10,966 nt of DNA from CAVWDI01 sp046259385 (GTDB taxonomy: Bacteria; Chloroflexota; Anaerolineae; Anaerolineales; UBA4823). Each line of letters opens with the position of its first letter. Positions within the stretch are counted from its first letter, which is position 1. The notes beneath the pieces are model-generated. The model was not told where the DNA came from and searched no databases. It worked only from the letters and a program-made list of their open reading frames with translations. A program made the position numbers and the translations under genes. Where the stretch lies: contig JBJYWI010000259.1 of NCBI GenBank assembly GCA_046259385.1, forward strand, positions 1-10,966, given 5' to 3'. Shown here piece by piece: positions 1 to 7,046 of the stretch.

Positions 1-90
1 TGATTTCTTAATGATCTTGATACCTCTATTTCTTAACTCCTCTACAGAAAGCCTGTAGAGCTTTCCTTTGATACAGTTCTCTATAGGCAC
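1..90 (-). CDS. Partial small ORF, GTG start, runs off left edge
   Basis: Reading the minus strand from a GTG at 90 gives 30 sense codons without a stop up to the window edge. The peptide is (V/M)PIENCIKGKLYRLSVEEL followed by RNRGIKIIKKS, with the charged and hydrophobic mix of a real protein rather than a random AT-rich reading. A purine-rich GGAAAAGG lies about 6 bases before the GTG, and an in-frame TGA sits directly upstream, so the start cannot be much earlier. A perfect 8-bp inverted repeat (40-47 with 53-60) lies inside the frame and is explained by codons. I do not recognise the family. It could be a small hypothetical protein or a chance frame. It lies downstream of the ATPase operon on the same strand, but more than 300 bases away. 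Confidence 0.4.
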   Translation of the reverse strand, partial: MPIENCIKGKLYRLSVEELRNRGIKIIKKS

Positions 91-423
91 TCAACCTTTT
101 CCATCTATTATTTTTCCACCCTTTTTTATCTCACTTTTTCTGACACACTACAGTTAAATGGATAATCACGGGCGAAGTCGTAAAAGTATCTCTTAGTAGA
201 TCGAGCTTTTTGTCCCATTTACTTTAACGACATACTATCTATGAACAAATGATCATCTAAATCATATATTGCTAGGTCCTTTTGCACCGCAGGTCTTCAG
301 ACTGGACAAAATTAATGAACATTTAGATCGAAAGTGTGCAACCACAGATTTAATCTCATAAACTATAGGAGCATCCAATTTCCAGGGTTCCACTGATTCA
401 TTTGATCTGACTGGTCACTTTCA
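91..423. other. Gene-free stretch after the ATPase operon
   Basis: No reading frame of convincing composition was found on either strand. On the minus strand this is the 3' side of the ATPase operon, yet I see no GC-rich hairpin followed by a T-run that would be a standard intrinsic terminator. A second Shine-Dalgarno-like purine run lies near 103-107, shortly before the partial gene at 1-90. Nothing else stands out. Confidence 0.5.
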
Positions 424-672
424 CTAAGAAAAGGGATAGCGAATCTTCTCGCGGAACTGCACTTTTGATTCAATTTGCGCAAGCTTTAGAGAAGCAAAAA
501 TACAAGCCTCGATCATTAGCTGTTTCGCTTCCTCTTCTGGCAACTTTTTTAATTCTCTTAAAAGATAACCTTTTTCATGCAAGTAGTCTATAATGAAGTG
601 TATCTCTAAGGGTGTTTGCCCTACTTCTGCAATATATTTGCCGAATATTTTTTTATCAAATTCTTCGGACAT
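424..672 (-). CDS. Small hypothetical protein at the end of the ATPase operon (82 aa)
   Basis: An 82-residue soluble protein beginning MSEEFDKKIFGKYIAEVG. The frame stays open 20 codons further upstream (to 732), but the ATG at 672 is preceded by GGAGG with 6 bases of spacing and is the better start. The sequence looks mainly helical, with an amphipathic middle (LEIHFIIDYLHEKGYLLREL) and an acidic PEEEAKQL segment. It has no signal peptide or membrane segment. It follows subunit D by 67 bases on the same strand, with no terminator visible between, so co-transcription with the ATPase is likely. Its position matches that of the small ahaG gene behind ahaD in Methanosarcina mazei, but I cannot claim sequence similarity. 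I do not recognise the family, so function is unknown. Confidence that it is a real gene is good. Confidence 0.75.
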   Translation of the reverse strand: MSEEFDKKIFGKYIAEVGQTPLEIHFIIDYLHEKGYLLRELKKLPEEEAKQLMIEACIFASLKLAQIESKVQFREKIRYPFS

Positions 673-739
673 CGTATACCTCCAACCATTAAAGATGAAA
701 CTTACCTTCACTTTTTGTATCCAGTTCAACAATCCCTAA

Positions 740-1381
740 TCAACCTAAACTAACTCGTTTGCGCAATAAAATACGTTTCACTAATTTAAGCCGAAAATGG
801 TCTGAACGTTCGCGTTCGTCTAACGCCATCTGAATGAAATTGCACTCGGCTTCAAGACGAGGGATTAACAAATGATCAAGCGCATTCAAACGACGCGAAG
901 TACGCTGAATTTCAGAAGCCAGGCGAGTGAGACGCAATTCGCTTTCCGCTAGCCGAATAATGTAATCTACTTGAGTCTCAAAAGCCGCAGCCACTTCGTC
1001 AATCGTAATAGAAGTACCCACAACAGAGTACCCCCTTCCTAATACAGAGCGGGAGACACGTTTTTGTTCGATGTGGGGAACCTTGACCCCCATCACGCTG
1101 ATGCTCCTAACTTGGAGCGCTAATTCACCACGCGATGCCAGTGCGGCTGATTTGACTGCTTCCGTGCCTGCGAACGCTTCAGCCCAGGCCAAGGCATGAC
1201 GTGAATTTGCAGCTGCCATCTGAAGCGCATCTGAACGCTCCATAACCTTATCCGCGATCCGTAGGAACTCGTTCATCAAGGCAGTTCGTTTCTGCTCTAG
1301 AAGATCGCGCCCCTGTCTGGCTAACGCTATTTGCGCATTCCGGGCGAGGAGTTCCATTCGAGTTACAGAGACCATGTTCAT
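740..1381 (-). CDS. atpD: V/A-type ATPase subunit D (central rotor shaft)
   Basis: 213 residues, the usual length for V/A-ATPase subunit D. This is the long antiparallel coiled coil that sits in the A3B3 head and, with F, forms the rotating shaft (counterpart of F-type gamma). Family hallmarks are visible: an N-terminal helix rich in R, L and K (residues about 1-65), a less regular central part (about 90-125), and a C-terminal helix with the strongly conserved NALDHLLIPRLEAE and DERER stretch at about 166-192. The N terminus reads MNMVSVTRMELL, close to the usual V-P-T-[RK]-x-x-L opening. The ATG at 1381 has AAGGA about 11 bases upstream. The alternative ATG at 1375 would be further from it. 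It lies 52 bases after subunit B, a slightly loose join inside the operon. Confidence 0.96.
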   Translation of the reverse strand: MNMVSVTRMELLARNAQIALARQGRDLLEQKRTALMNEFLRIADKVMERSDALQMAAANSRHALAWAEAFAGTEAVKSAALASRGELALQVRSISVMGVKVPHIEQKRVSRSVLGRGYSVVGTSITIDEVAAAFETQVDYIIRLAESELRLTRLASEIQRTSRRLNALDHLLIPRLEAECNFIQMALDERERSDHFRLKLVKRILLRKRVSLG

Positions 1382-1433
1382 AAATCTAGTGTCCTTGCTA
1401 AATTAACGCTGTTTCTATCCTACCTTCATAGAT

Positions 1434-2855
1434 TTATTCCATACGATTAGCACCATGATATACATCAATCATTTCCTGGGGAATGCGCTTTAAGAGTTCA
1501 GCAGGAATTGACTCAAGCAATTCCCAGGCTAACTTGAGCGTTTTGGATACATCGCGATCCGTCATCCCTTGTCCAACAAAACGCTTTTCAAATCGCTCAG
1601 CAAAATCCAAAACCCGGCGGTCATCTGCTGAGAGAGCTGCCTCACCAATAATCGAAACCAAACGGCGTAAGTCTCTGCCCTCCGCATATAGCGCATAAAG
1701 CTGATTCGCAACGTGGCGGTGATCGTTGCGCGTTTTACCCTCACCGATTCCAGCGTCCATCAGACGAGAGAGGGAGGGTAGTACATCGATTGGGGGATAA
1801 ATGCCCTTGCGGTGTAAATCCCTACTTAGCACAAGCTGACCCTCTGTAATATAGCCGGTCAGATCAGGGATGGGGTGAGTTATGTCATCATCAGGCATAG
1901 TTAGTATTACCAATTGAGTTACCGATCCCGGATTGCCGTGAATACGTCCGGCGCGCTCGTATAAGCTAGCCAAATCTGAGTACATATAACCTGGATAGCC
2001 ACGCCGTCCTGGGACTTCTTCGCTCGCTGCGGCTATTTCACGTAAAGCCTCACAATAATTCGTCATGTCAGTCAAGATTGCCAGGACATGGCGGTTGTGC
2101 GTGAAAGCAAGGAATTCCGCAGCAGTGAGAGCCGCTCTCGGGGTCAATAGACGTTGTATGCTGGGATCATCCGCACGATTTACGAAAAGTACAGTCCGAT
2201 CCATAGCATCGCTAGCCCGGAATTGTTCCATGAAGAATGAAGCTTCCCGATGAGTTATGCCGATCGCCGCAAAGACAACTGCGAAACGCTGGCTGGCCTC
2301 ATCTTCACCTCCAACTACTCTTGACTGCGCAGCAATCTGCGCTGCCAGATCGTTAGCAGGTAACCCAGCACCAGAAAAGATAGGTAACTTCTGGCCGCGA
2401 GACAGTGTATTCAAACCGTCAATCGCTGAGATACCAGTTTGGATAAATTCGCTCGGATGGGTGCGGACTGTGGGGTTGATCGGTAATCCGTTAATATCTA
2501 AGGATGCTTCTGGAATAATATGTGGGCCACCATCCATAGGATTTCCAGAGCCATCCAAGATTCGCCCCAACATTGAAAGGGAAACATCAAGCCGAGCCAC
2601 ATCCCCCGTGAAGCGTACTCGAGTATGGGAGAGATCCAATCCAGAAGTCACCTTAAAAACTCGCACCATGCAACGCTGCCTGTCCACTTCCAGTACCTGA
2701 CCTAAGCGAATATCGCCATCCGGACTGATAATTTCTACGATTTCGTTATAAGCCACACCGGCGATGCGTTCAACAAAAATCAAAGGTCCTTTGATCTGGG
2801 AGATAGTGCGGTATTCTTTGGTGACCAAGCTTGGCCTGGGAATCGTTTTCAGCAT
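1434..2855 (-). CDS. atpB: V/A-type ATPase subunit B (non-catalytic head subunit)
   Basis: 473 residues from the ATG at 2855. Subunit B alternates with A in the hexameric head and supplies the non-catalytic nucleotide site interface. Visible parts are an N-terminal beta barrel (about 10-85), a degenerate P-loop SGAGLPAND (161-169) as expected for B, which lacks the GKT of A, the LTDMTNYCEALREI segment (261-274), the segment around TMPDDDITHPIPDLTG (319-334), and a C-terminal helical region. The frame is open to a GTG at 2894, but that would overlap subunit A by 38 bases. The ATG at 2855 sits one base after the TGA of A and has GGAG 9 bases upstream, and it gives the usual B length. Translational coupling with A is likely. 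Confidence 0.96.
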   Translation of the reverse strand: MLKTIPRPSLVTKEYRTISQIKGPLIFVERIAGVAYNEIVEIISPDGDIRLGQVLEVDRQRCMVRVFKVTSGLDLSHTRVRFTGDVARLDVSLSMLGRILDGSGNPMDGGPHIIPEASLDINGLPINPTVRTHPSEFIQTGISAIDGLNTLSRGQKLPIFSGAGLPANDLAAQIAAQSRVVGGEDEASQRFAVVFAAIGITHREASFFMEQFRASDAMDRTVLFVNRADDPSIQRLLTPRAALTAAEFLAFTHNRHVLAILTDMTNYCEALREIAAASEEVPGRRGYPGYMYSDLASLYERAGRIHGNPGSVTQLVILTMPDDDITHPIPDLTGYITEGQLVLSRDLHRKGIYPPIDVLPSLSRLMDAGIGEGKTRNDHRHVANQLYALYAEGRDLRRLVSIIGEAALSADDRRVLDFAERFEKRFVGQGMTDRDVSKTLKLAWELLESIPAELLKRIPQEMIDVYHGANRME

Positions 2856-2856
2856 A

Positions 2857-4656
2857 TCAATCAACTCCCAACTCCGCAAAACTGAAGCGGACACGATCCA
2901 TAATGGCCTTAATTGAAATTTCGGCGTCTTTTACATCAAGCTCCTTCATTCGTGCAATATCAGATAGGACTGGCAAACTGGTAATCTGAACCAGTGATAC
3001 TTCTTTTTTCAGGGCAGATTGAGCACGAAAATAAAAATCCATAATCGCTCTAAGCATCCAATATGCTTTCTCGAGGGTGCAAAAGCGATCCACTGCGTGA
3101 TAAGCAGATTGCTGAAGGAAATCTTCGCGAAGCATACGAGCTACGGTAAGGACTGCGCGGTCCGCTTGAGCAAGTGCATCAGGTCCAACTAATTGAACGA
3201 TTTCCAGTAGTTCAACCTCTCGCTGTAGCAGGGTCATGGCTTCGCCGGTAAGGTCAACCCAATCATCTGCCACCTGATTCGTAAACCAATCATGGAAATC
3301 GTATAGTGAAAAGCTGCGCGTCCAGCTGATCGCAGGAAAGTGCCTGCGTCGGGATAGGTCATAGTCCAATGCCCAGAAGGTACCCACTACTCGCATGGAA
3401 TTTTGTGTCATCGGTTCTGAGAAATCGCCCCCTGGTGGAGAGACAGCTCCTACAATCGATACTGAACCTGACCGCCGTCTTCGATCTGCTCCAGTCAGGT
3501 TACCCATGCAAATGATCCGCCCAGATCGTTCGTAGAATTCAGATAAACGCGCTGCCAGATAGGCCGGGTATCCCTCTTCTCCAGGCATTTCTTCCAAACG
3601 ACTAGATATCTCTCGGAGTGCTTCCCCCCAACGGGAGGTCGAATCCGACAGGAGTAGTACATCATAGCCCATATCCCGGTAGTACTCGGCGATAGTGATA
3701 CCTGTGTATATACTGGCTACCCGAGCTGCAACAGGCATATTTGAGGTATTAGCAATTAGTACAGTTCGTTCCATCAGCTTTGCACCGGTGCGCGGATCTT
3801 CCAACTTCGGAAATTCTTCGAGCACCTCGGTCATCTCATTACCCCTCTCCCCACATCCCACATACACCACTACATCGGCGTCAGCCCAACGCGCTAAGCT
3901 ATGCTCGATTACTGTCTTTCCCGTTCCAAAACCACCAGGGATAATTGCTGAGCCTCCTTTTGCCACTGGGAAAAAGGTATCGATAATGCGGGTACCGGTA
4001 ATAAGCGGTTCGATGGGAGCAAGCCTAGTTTGTATGGGTCGTGGTTGACGTACAGGCCAACTGTTTGTAAGCTTAAATTCCATTTGAGCGCTTTTATGAT
4101 CTCCGTCCAGTTCGAGCGATGCTACGGCATCTGTGCACTTCAAGATTCCCTCGCGAATCTCGACCACTCGTCCTCGAACCCTGGGCGGAACCATTATGCG
4201 GTGTTCAATTGTTTTTGATTCGGGCACCACACCTAGCACATCACCCGGTCCAACATATTCCCCAATGGGAACGCGTGGTGTAAATTCCCAACGTGCATCC
4301 TCAAGCAGGGATGGAGCACTCACCCCACGCTGGATGAAATCACCGCTCGTATTTGCTAATGTTTCCAAGGGGCGTTGCAAGCCATCGTACACCATTCCCA
4401 ACAACCCCGGACCGAGTTGAGCAACTAGAGGAAGTCCGGTATTATTGACTGGCTCTCCGACTCTAATCCCGGCGGTTTCTTCATAGACCTGAATGGTTAT
4501 ATTTTCTCCCGAAAGTCGAATCACCTCCCCAACTAAACCCATCTCGCCGACTAAGACAACATCAAATAGGCGAACTCCTTCCAGTCCAACAGCTGCCACC
4601 ACCGGTCCGGCGATGCGAACAACTTCTCCTTTGCTGTTGTTCGTCTCTCTATTCAT
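2857..4656 (-). CDS. atpA: V/A-type ATPase subunit A (catalytic subunit)
   Basis: 599 residues, the usual length. This is the catalytic head subunit that hydrolyses or makes ATP. Domain order is an N-terminal barrel (about 8-75), the A-specific bulge insertion (about 115-190), and the nucleotide-binding domain with P-loop GGFGTGKT (241-248), catalytic glutamate in GCGERGNE (E270), Walker B LLLSDSTSRW (334-343, D338) and EEMPGEEGYPAYLAARL (355-371), followed by a helical C terminus. Two positions differ from the V/A pattern I know: P-loop residue 242 is Gly where Pro is usual, and residue 313 is Val in ARVASIYTG where REASIYTG is usual. Both resemble F-type beta. All catalytic residues are present, so an active enzyme is expected. 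The ATG overlaps the stop of F by 4 bases. Confidence 0.98.
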   Translation of the reverse strand: MNRETNNSKGEVVRIAGPVVAAVGLEGVRLFDVVLVGEMGLVGEVIRLSGENITIQVYEETAGIRVGEPVNNTGLPLVAQLGPGLLGMVYDGLQRPLETLANTSGDFIQRGVSAPSLLEDARWEFTPRVPIGEYVGPGDVLGVVPESKTIEHRIMVPPRVRGRVVEIREGILKCTDAVASLELDGDHKSAQMEFKLTNSWPVRQPRPIQTRLAPIEPLITGTRIIDTFFPVAKGGSAIIPGGFGTGKTVIEHSLARWADADVVVYVGCGERGNEMTEVLEEFPKLEDPRTGAKLMERTVLIANTSNMPVAARVASIYTGITIAEYYRDMGYDVLLLSDSTSRWGEALREISSRLEEMPGEEGYPAYLAARLSEFYERSGRIICMGNLTGADRRRRSGSVSIVGAVSPPGGDFSEPMTQNSMRVVGTFWALDYDLSRRRHFPAISWTRSFSLYDFHDWFTNQVADDWVDLTGEAMTLLQREVELLEIVQLVGPDALAQADRAVLTVARMLREDFLQQSAYHAVDRFCTLEKAYWMLRAIMDFYFRAQSALKKEVSLVQITSLPVLSDIARMKELDVKDAEISIKAIMDRVRFSFAELGVD

Positions 4657-5003
4657 TCGGTAACCTCTGTCTCTTCACCTTTGAAGGTAATGTGGAAACC
4701 AATTGCTCGCCTGATCATTCTTGCAATCCTGTGCTTCCTGGATGCTTCATGTCCTAAAGGTTGCCCCCCCGGAATAGCCAAGAAGGGCATCTGGTCTGAA
4801 GTCTCAATCCGTCTAACAAAAGCAGGATCCATACGCTCCAGCAGACCGTCATCAATCGCCAGCAGTCCACTCTCGCCAGCTACTAACCAGCTTTCAATGA
4901 GCTCTTGTGCGCTTTCTACATCCTCAGCACTGTAAGCATCTACGCCAGCCAGGTGAAATCCATGTACCAGCGCAGGTCGTGTAATTACTAAAAGGCGGCT
5001 CAT
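4653..5003 (-). CDS. atpF: V/A-type ATPase subunit F (central stalk)
   Basis: 116 residues, a small Rossmann-like subunit that binds subunit D in the rotating central stalk. Recognised by the N-terminal beta strand MSRLLVIT, then ALVHGFHLAGVDAYSAEDVE (residues about 11-30), the conserved GLLAIDDGLLE (about 46-56) and the MPFLAIPG strand (about 72-79), the usual order in this family, ending in a helix rich in R, I and M. It is joined by ATGA overlaps to C upstream and to A downstream, so the C-F-A block is translationally coupled. The name follows archaeal V/A usage. The same subunit is called G (NtpG) in Enterococcus hirae. Confidence 0.93.
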   Translation of the reverse strand: MSRLLVITRPALVHGFHLAGVDAYSAEDVESAQELIESWLVAGESGLLAIDDGLLERMDPAFVRRIETSDQMPFLAIPGGQPLGHEASRKHRIARMIRRAIGFHITFKGEETEVTE

Positions 5004-6076
5004 GAGACAAACACCATTTCAGAGCGAATAGTATTCGTTTTTATCTCAAGCTGAATGGCTTGAGCAATCCAACGGATATTGCTCACTTCATTAACTTTCA
5101 GGTAAAGGTACCCGAGAAATACGCCAATTCCCAATGGGTCGTTTACAAATTGCCTGGACATCCAATTTAGACGAAATCGGTTTAATTGTTTTTCAAAATC
5201 ACTCAACCTGGCAGATTGAGCGTATGCTTGTAGCCCAGCGTTAAGAGCAGCCTTGTAAGGAGTCTCTGTCAGTATTTTTATGGCTGATTCAATGGTGTCC
5301 TGGCTTCCCGCGTCCGCCAATAATGAAAATGATAACTTCCCTGGACCGACGAAAAGACTTTCCAAATCCCCGGTATCGAACCAATCATTTAGCACTTTAC
5401 GTTCCGCTGGTGCATGCGCGAAGCGCAGTACTGTTAGCAAATTAGTCAGATCAGCTTCCAATTGTAAAGAAAAGAGCAACACACTTCCACCACCGCGGAC
5501 ATGCTGGCAGGTTTGGAATGCTTCCTGGAAATACCACTGATCCAAAACTAATTCCATTTCGTGAGTACTCACCTCAGGGCGCTCTGACCGCAATAAAAGT
5601 AAAGGTTGGGCAAAAGGCAAACCCATACTAGCCAGCAAATCAATAAAGGCTCGTGGACCTGGAGCGCGTGCTAACTCAGTTAGTGTGCCATATTCCAATT
5701 CGCCGATTGGCAAAAGAGAGGCTAGTATCTCGCCGGCTGGGACAGATTTACCCATACCACGCAAGATCGCCTTCAGATTCTTGATATCGTATCTACGCAG
5801 CATAACGGTCACCATTTCCCCTGCCTGCCCCTGATAGAACTTGCGGATTTTTCCCAGGGTGTTTATCAGATCATTACGGAGCGCTTCGGCAATACAACTC
5901 ATGCCGCTGGTGTGAGCCAACGCAACCCCGATTGATTTACGATAGGCAGTCTTAGTAAGCGCGGCGATTAAGACCTGCAAATTGTCGAGAGCAACCAGTT
6001 CTTCTATTTCACTCCTGGATAGCAGGCGGGATTTCATAGCATGCAAGCGTGCATTACCGTAATCATAACCAGACAT
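5000..6076 (-). CDS. atpC: V/A-type ATPase subunit C (rotor socket)
   Basis: 358 residues, within the usual range for the NtpC/AtpC family (related to eukaryotic subunit d). It is a funnel-shaped all-helical protein that seats the D-F shaft on the K ring. The opening YDYGNARLHAMKSRLLSRSE (residues about 4-23) is the typical family start, and the chain is entirely helical with repeated Y, R and K-rich helices such as MLRRYDIKNLKAILRG (about 92-107). The ATG at 6076 is preceded by a TTGAGGAA Shine-Dalgarno. It stands 76 bases after subunit E, the longest gap between core subunits, so its translation is probably initiated independently. It ends in an ATGA overlap with F. Confidence 0.94.
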   Translation of the reverse strand: MSGYDYGNARLHAMKSRLLSRSEIEELVALDNLQVLIAALTKTAYRKSIGVALAHTSGMSCIAEALRNDLINTLGKIRKFYQGQAGEMVTVMLRRYDIKNLKAILRGMGKSVPAGEILASLLPIGELEYGTLTELARAPGPRAFIDLLASMGLPFAQPLLLLRSERPEVSTHEMELVLDQWYFQEAFQTCQHVRGGGSVLLFSLQLEADLTNLLTVLRFAHAPAERKVLNDWFDTGDLESLFVGPGKLSFSLLADAGSQDTIESAIKILTETPYKAALNAGLQAYAQSARLSDFEKQLNRFRLNWMSRQFVNDPLGIGVFLGYLYLKVNEVSNIRWIAQAIQLEIKTNTIRSEMVFVS

Positions 6077-6123
6077 TTACAGGTGTTCCTCAAGGAATAT
6101 CCTTTTTTAGTTTATCTGTTAAG

Positions 6124-6135
6124 AATCAATTGATT
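6124..6135. repeat. 12-bp perfect palindrome between subunits E and C
   Basis: AATCAATTGATT is perfectly self-complementary and sits in the AT-rich 76-base gap between the stop of E and the start of C. It could be a weak operator, an mRNA processing or stability site dividing the membrane block from the catalytic block, or chance. Confidence 0.3.
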
Positions 6136-6152
6136 TAAGATTTATCTCCCAA

Positions 6153-6803
6153 TCATATAGAAACCAACTGCCTCTCAGAAATTTGACTTATTTCGATTTC
6201 AGCATCTGTATTTTCAAAGAGGGCAGCCAAGTAACATCGCAGGTAAGGAGTGGCGCGTTCCAATCTGGCTTCCAAGGTGTTTATAACGACTACCCGACCA
6301 TTCTCACACTTGGCAATCAGACCACCCCAACAATCCAGGACATACTTGACCGAATAATCCAATCCAATATCTTGTAGAATACCTTCTAGCACTAACCGGT
6401 CTTTCGGGTCAGCCTCTAGTTGGACCGTTCCCGAAGATTTCATTGACTCTTTGAGTTCAGCTAAGGCTTCCTCAGTCAAACGTTGCAATATTTGAGGGTA
6501 GCTTTTTTTTGTACGGGTTTCTGCAAGCTGCGTACGTATTTGAGCAAAGGTTGAATCAACGAACTCCTCACGGGCGCTTCCAAGAATTTGCAGAGCTTCA
6601 AGGCGAGCCCGCTGTAGAATACGGGCCCGTTCCTTAAATGCCGGTTCTACAGACTTAGCATGCGACTCCGCTTCAACCTGTTCAGCCTCGAGGCGGGTGT
6701 TAGCCAGAATTTCACTGCATTTGGTGTAAGCCTGCATCTCAATCTTGCGAGCTTGAGAATCGCCTGAGGCTTGAATGGCTTCCAATAAAGCGGACAAAGT
6801 CAT
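6153..6803 (-). CDS. atpE: V/A-type ATPase subunit E (peripheral stalk)
   Basis: 216 residues from the ATG at 6803, near the usual 190-210. E pairs with H to form the peripheral stalks that hold the head against rotation. The N-terminal half (about 5-105) is a long charged helix suited to a coiled coil (for example EILANTRLEAEQVEAESHAK). The C-terminal half (about 115-216) is the mixed alpha/beta head that binds subunit B, including CWGGLIAKCENGRVVVINTL (about 155-175), a typical family stretch with the VxNTLExRLE ending. The frame extends upstream to 6848, but that would overlap K by 44 bases. The ATG at 6803 is one base past the stop of K and follows a GGTGG purine run. Confidence 0.93.
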   Translation of the reverse strand: MTLSALLEAIQASGDSQARKIEMQAYTKCSEILANTRLEAEQVEAESHAKSVEPAFKERARILQRARLEALQILGSAREEFVDSTFAQIRTQLAETRTKKSYPQILQRLTEEALAELKESMKSSGTVQLEADPKDRLVLEGILQDIGLDYSVKYVLDCWGGLIAKCENGRVVVINTLEARLERATPYLRCYLAALFENTDAEIEISQISERQLVSI

Positions 6804-6804
6804 A

Positions 6805-7035
6805 TTAACCACCAAGAAGCAATACCATTGCTGCAACGGCAAAACCAAGTATTACCATGGTTTCTGGTATGGCGATGAGTAAAATAATCGCTCCAAGAGA
6901 CTCTGGTTTTTCGGCGATCACACCTGCCCCCGCCGAACCAATCCGAGCCTGGGCCATACCTGTTCCAATAGCTGCCAGCCCAACAGCCAAACCTGCGCCA
7001 ATTGCTGTTAGACCAATTCCTATTCCTGTCTCCAT
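6805..7035 (-). CDS. atpK: V/A-type ATPase subunit K (membrane rotor ring, c-type)
   Basis: 76-residue proteolipid with two membrane helices (about 5-28 and 47-74) joined by a polar loop RIGSAGAGVIAEKPES, the two-helix form usual in bacteria. The ion-carrying glutamate is E58 in helix 2 (IPETMVILGF). Helix 1 carries Gln29 in GTGMAQAR at the place of the sodium-ligand Gln of sodium F-type c subunits (Ilyobacter tartaricus Q32), and Thr59 follows the glutamate where a Ser or Thr ligand sits. Sodium coupling is therefore possible (inference). It is preceded by the strongest Shine-Dalgarno of the operon, GGGAGG at 7041-7046, fitting the need for many copies per complex. It starts 10 bases after subunit I. 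Confidence 0.96.
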   Translation of the reverse strand: METGIGIGLTAIGAGLAVGLAAIGTGMAQARIGSAGAGVIAEKPESLGAIILLIAIPETMVILGFAVAAMVLLLGG

Positions 7036-7040
7036 TTCTT

Positions 7041-7046
7041 CCTCCC
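7041..7046 (-). promoter_or_regulatory. Strong ribosome binding site of subunit K
   Basis: GGGAGG lies 5 bases before the ATG of K and overlaps the stop codon of I by one base. It is the best match to the anti-Shine-Dalgarno in the operon, in keeping with K being the most abundant subunit. Confidence 0.7.

Noticed and set aside
40..60. Perfect 8-bp hairpin CTCTACAG/CTGTAGAG as terminator of the ATPase operon
   Set aside because: It lies about 360 bases after the last gene, has no T-run on the minus strand, and falls inside a plausible reading frame at 1-90.
2856..2894. Longer subunit B starting at GTG 2894
   Set aside because: It would overlap the end of subunit A by 38 bases. The ATG at 2855 has a better ribosome binding site and gives the normal length.
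6804..6848. Longer subunit E starting at 6848
   Set aside because: It overlaps the end of K. The extra residues are a frame-shifted reading of the K membrane helix, and the ATG at 6803 is the family-typical start.
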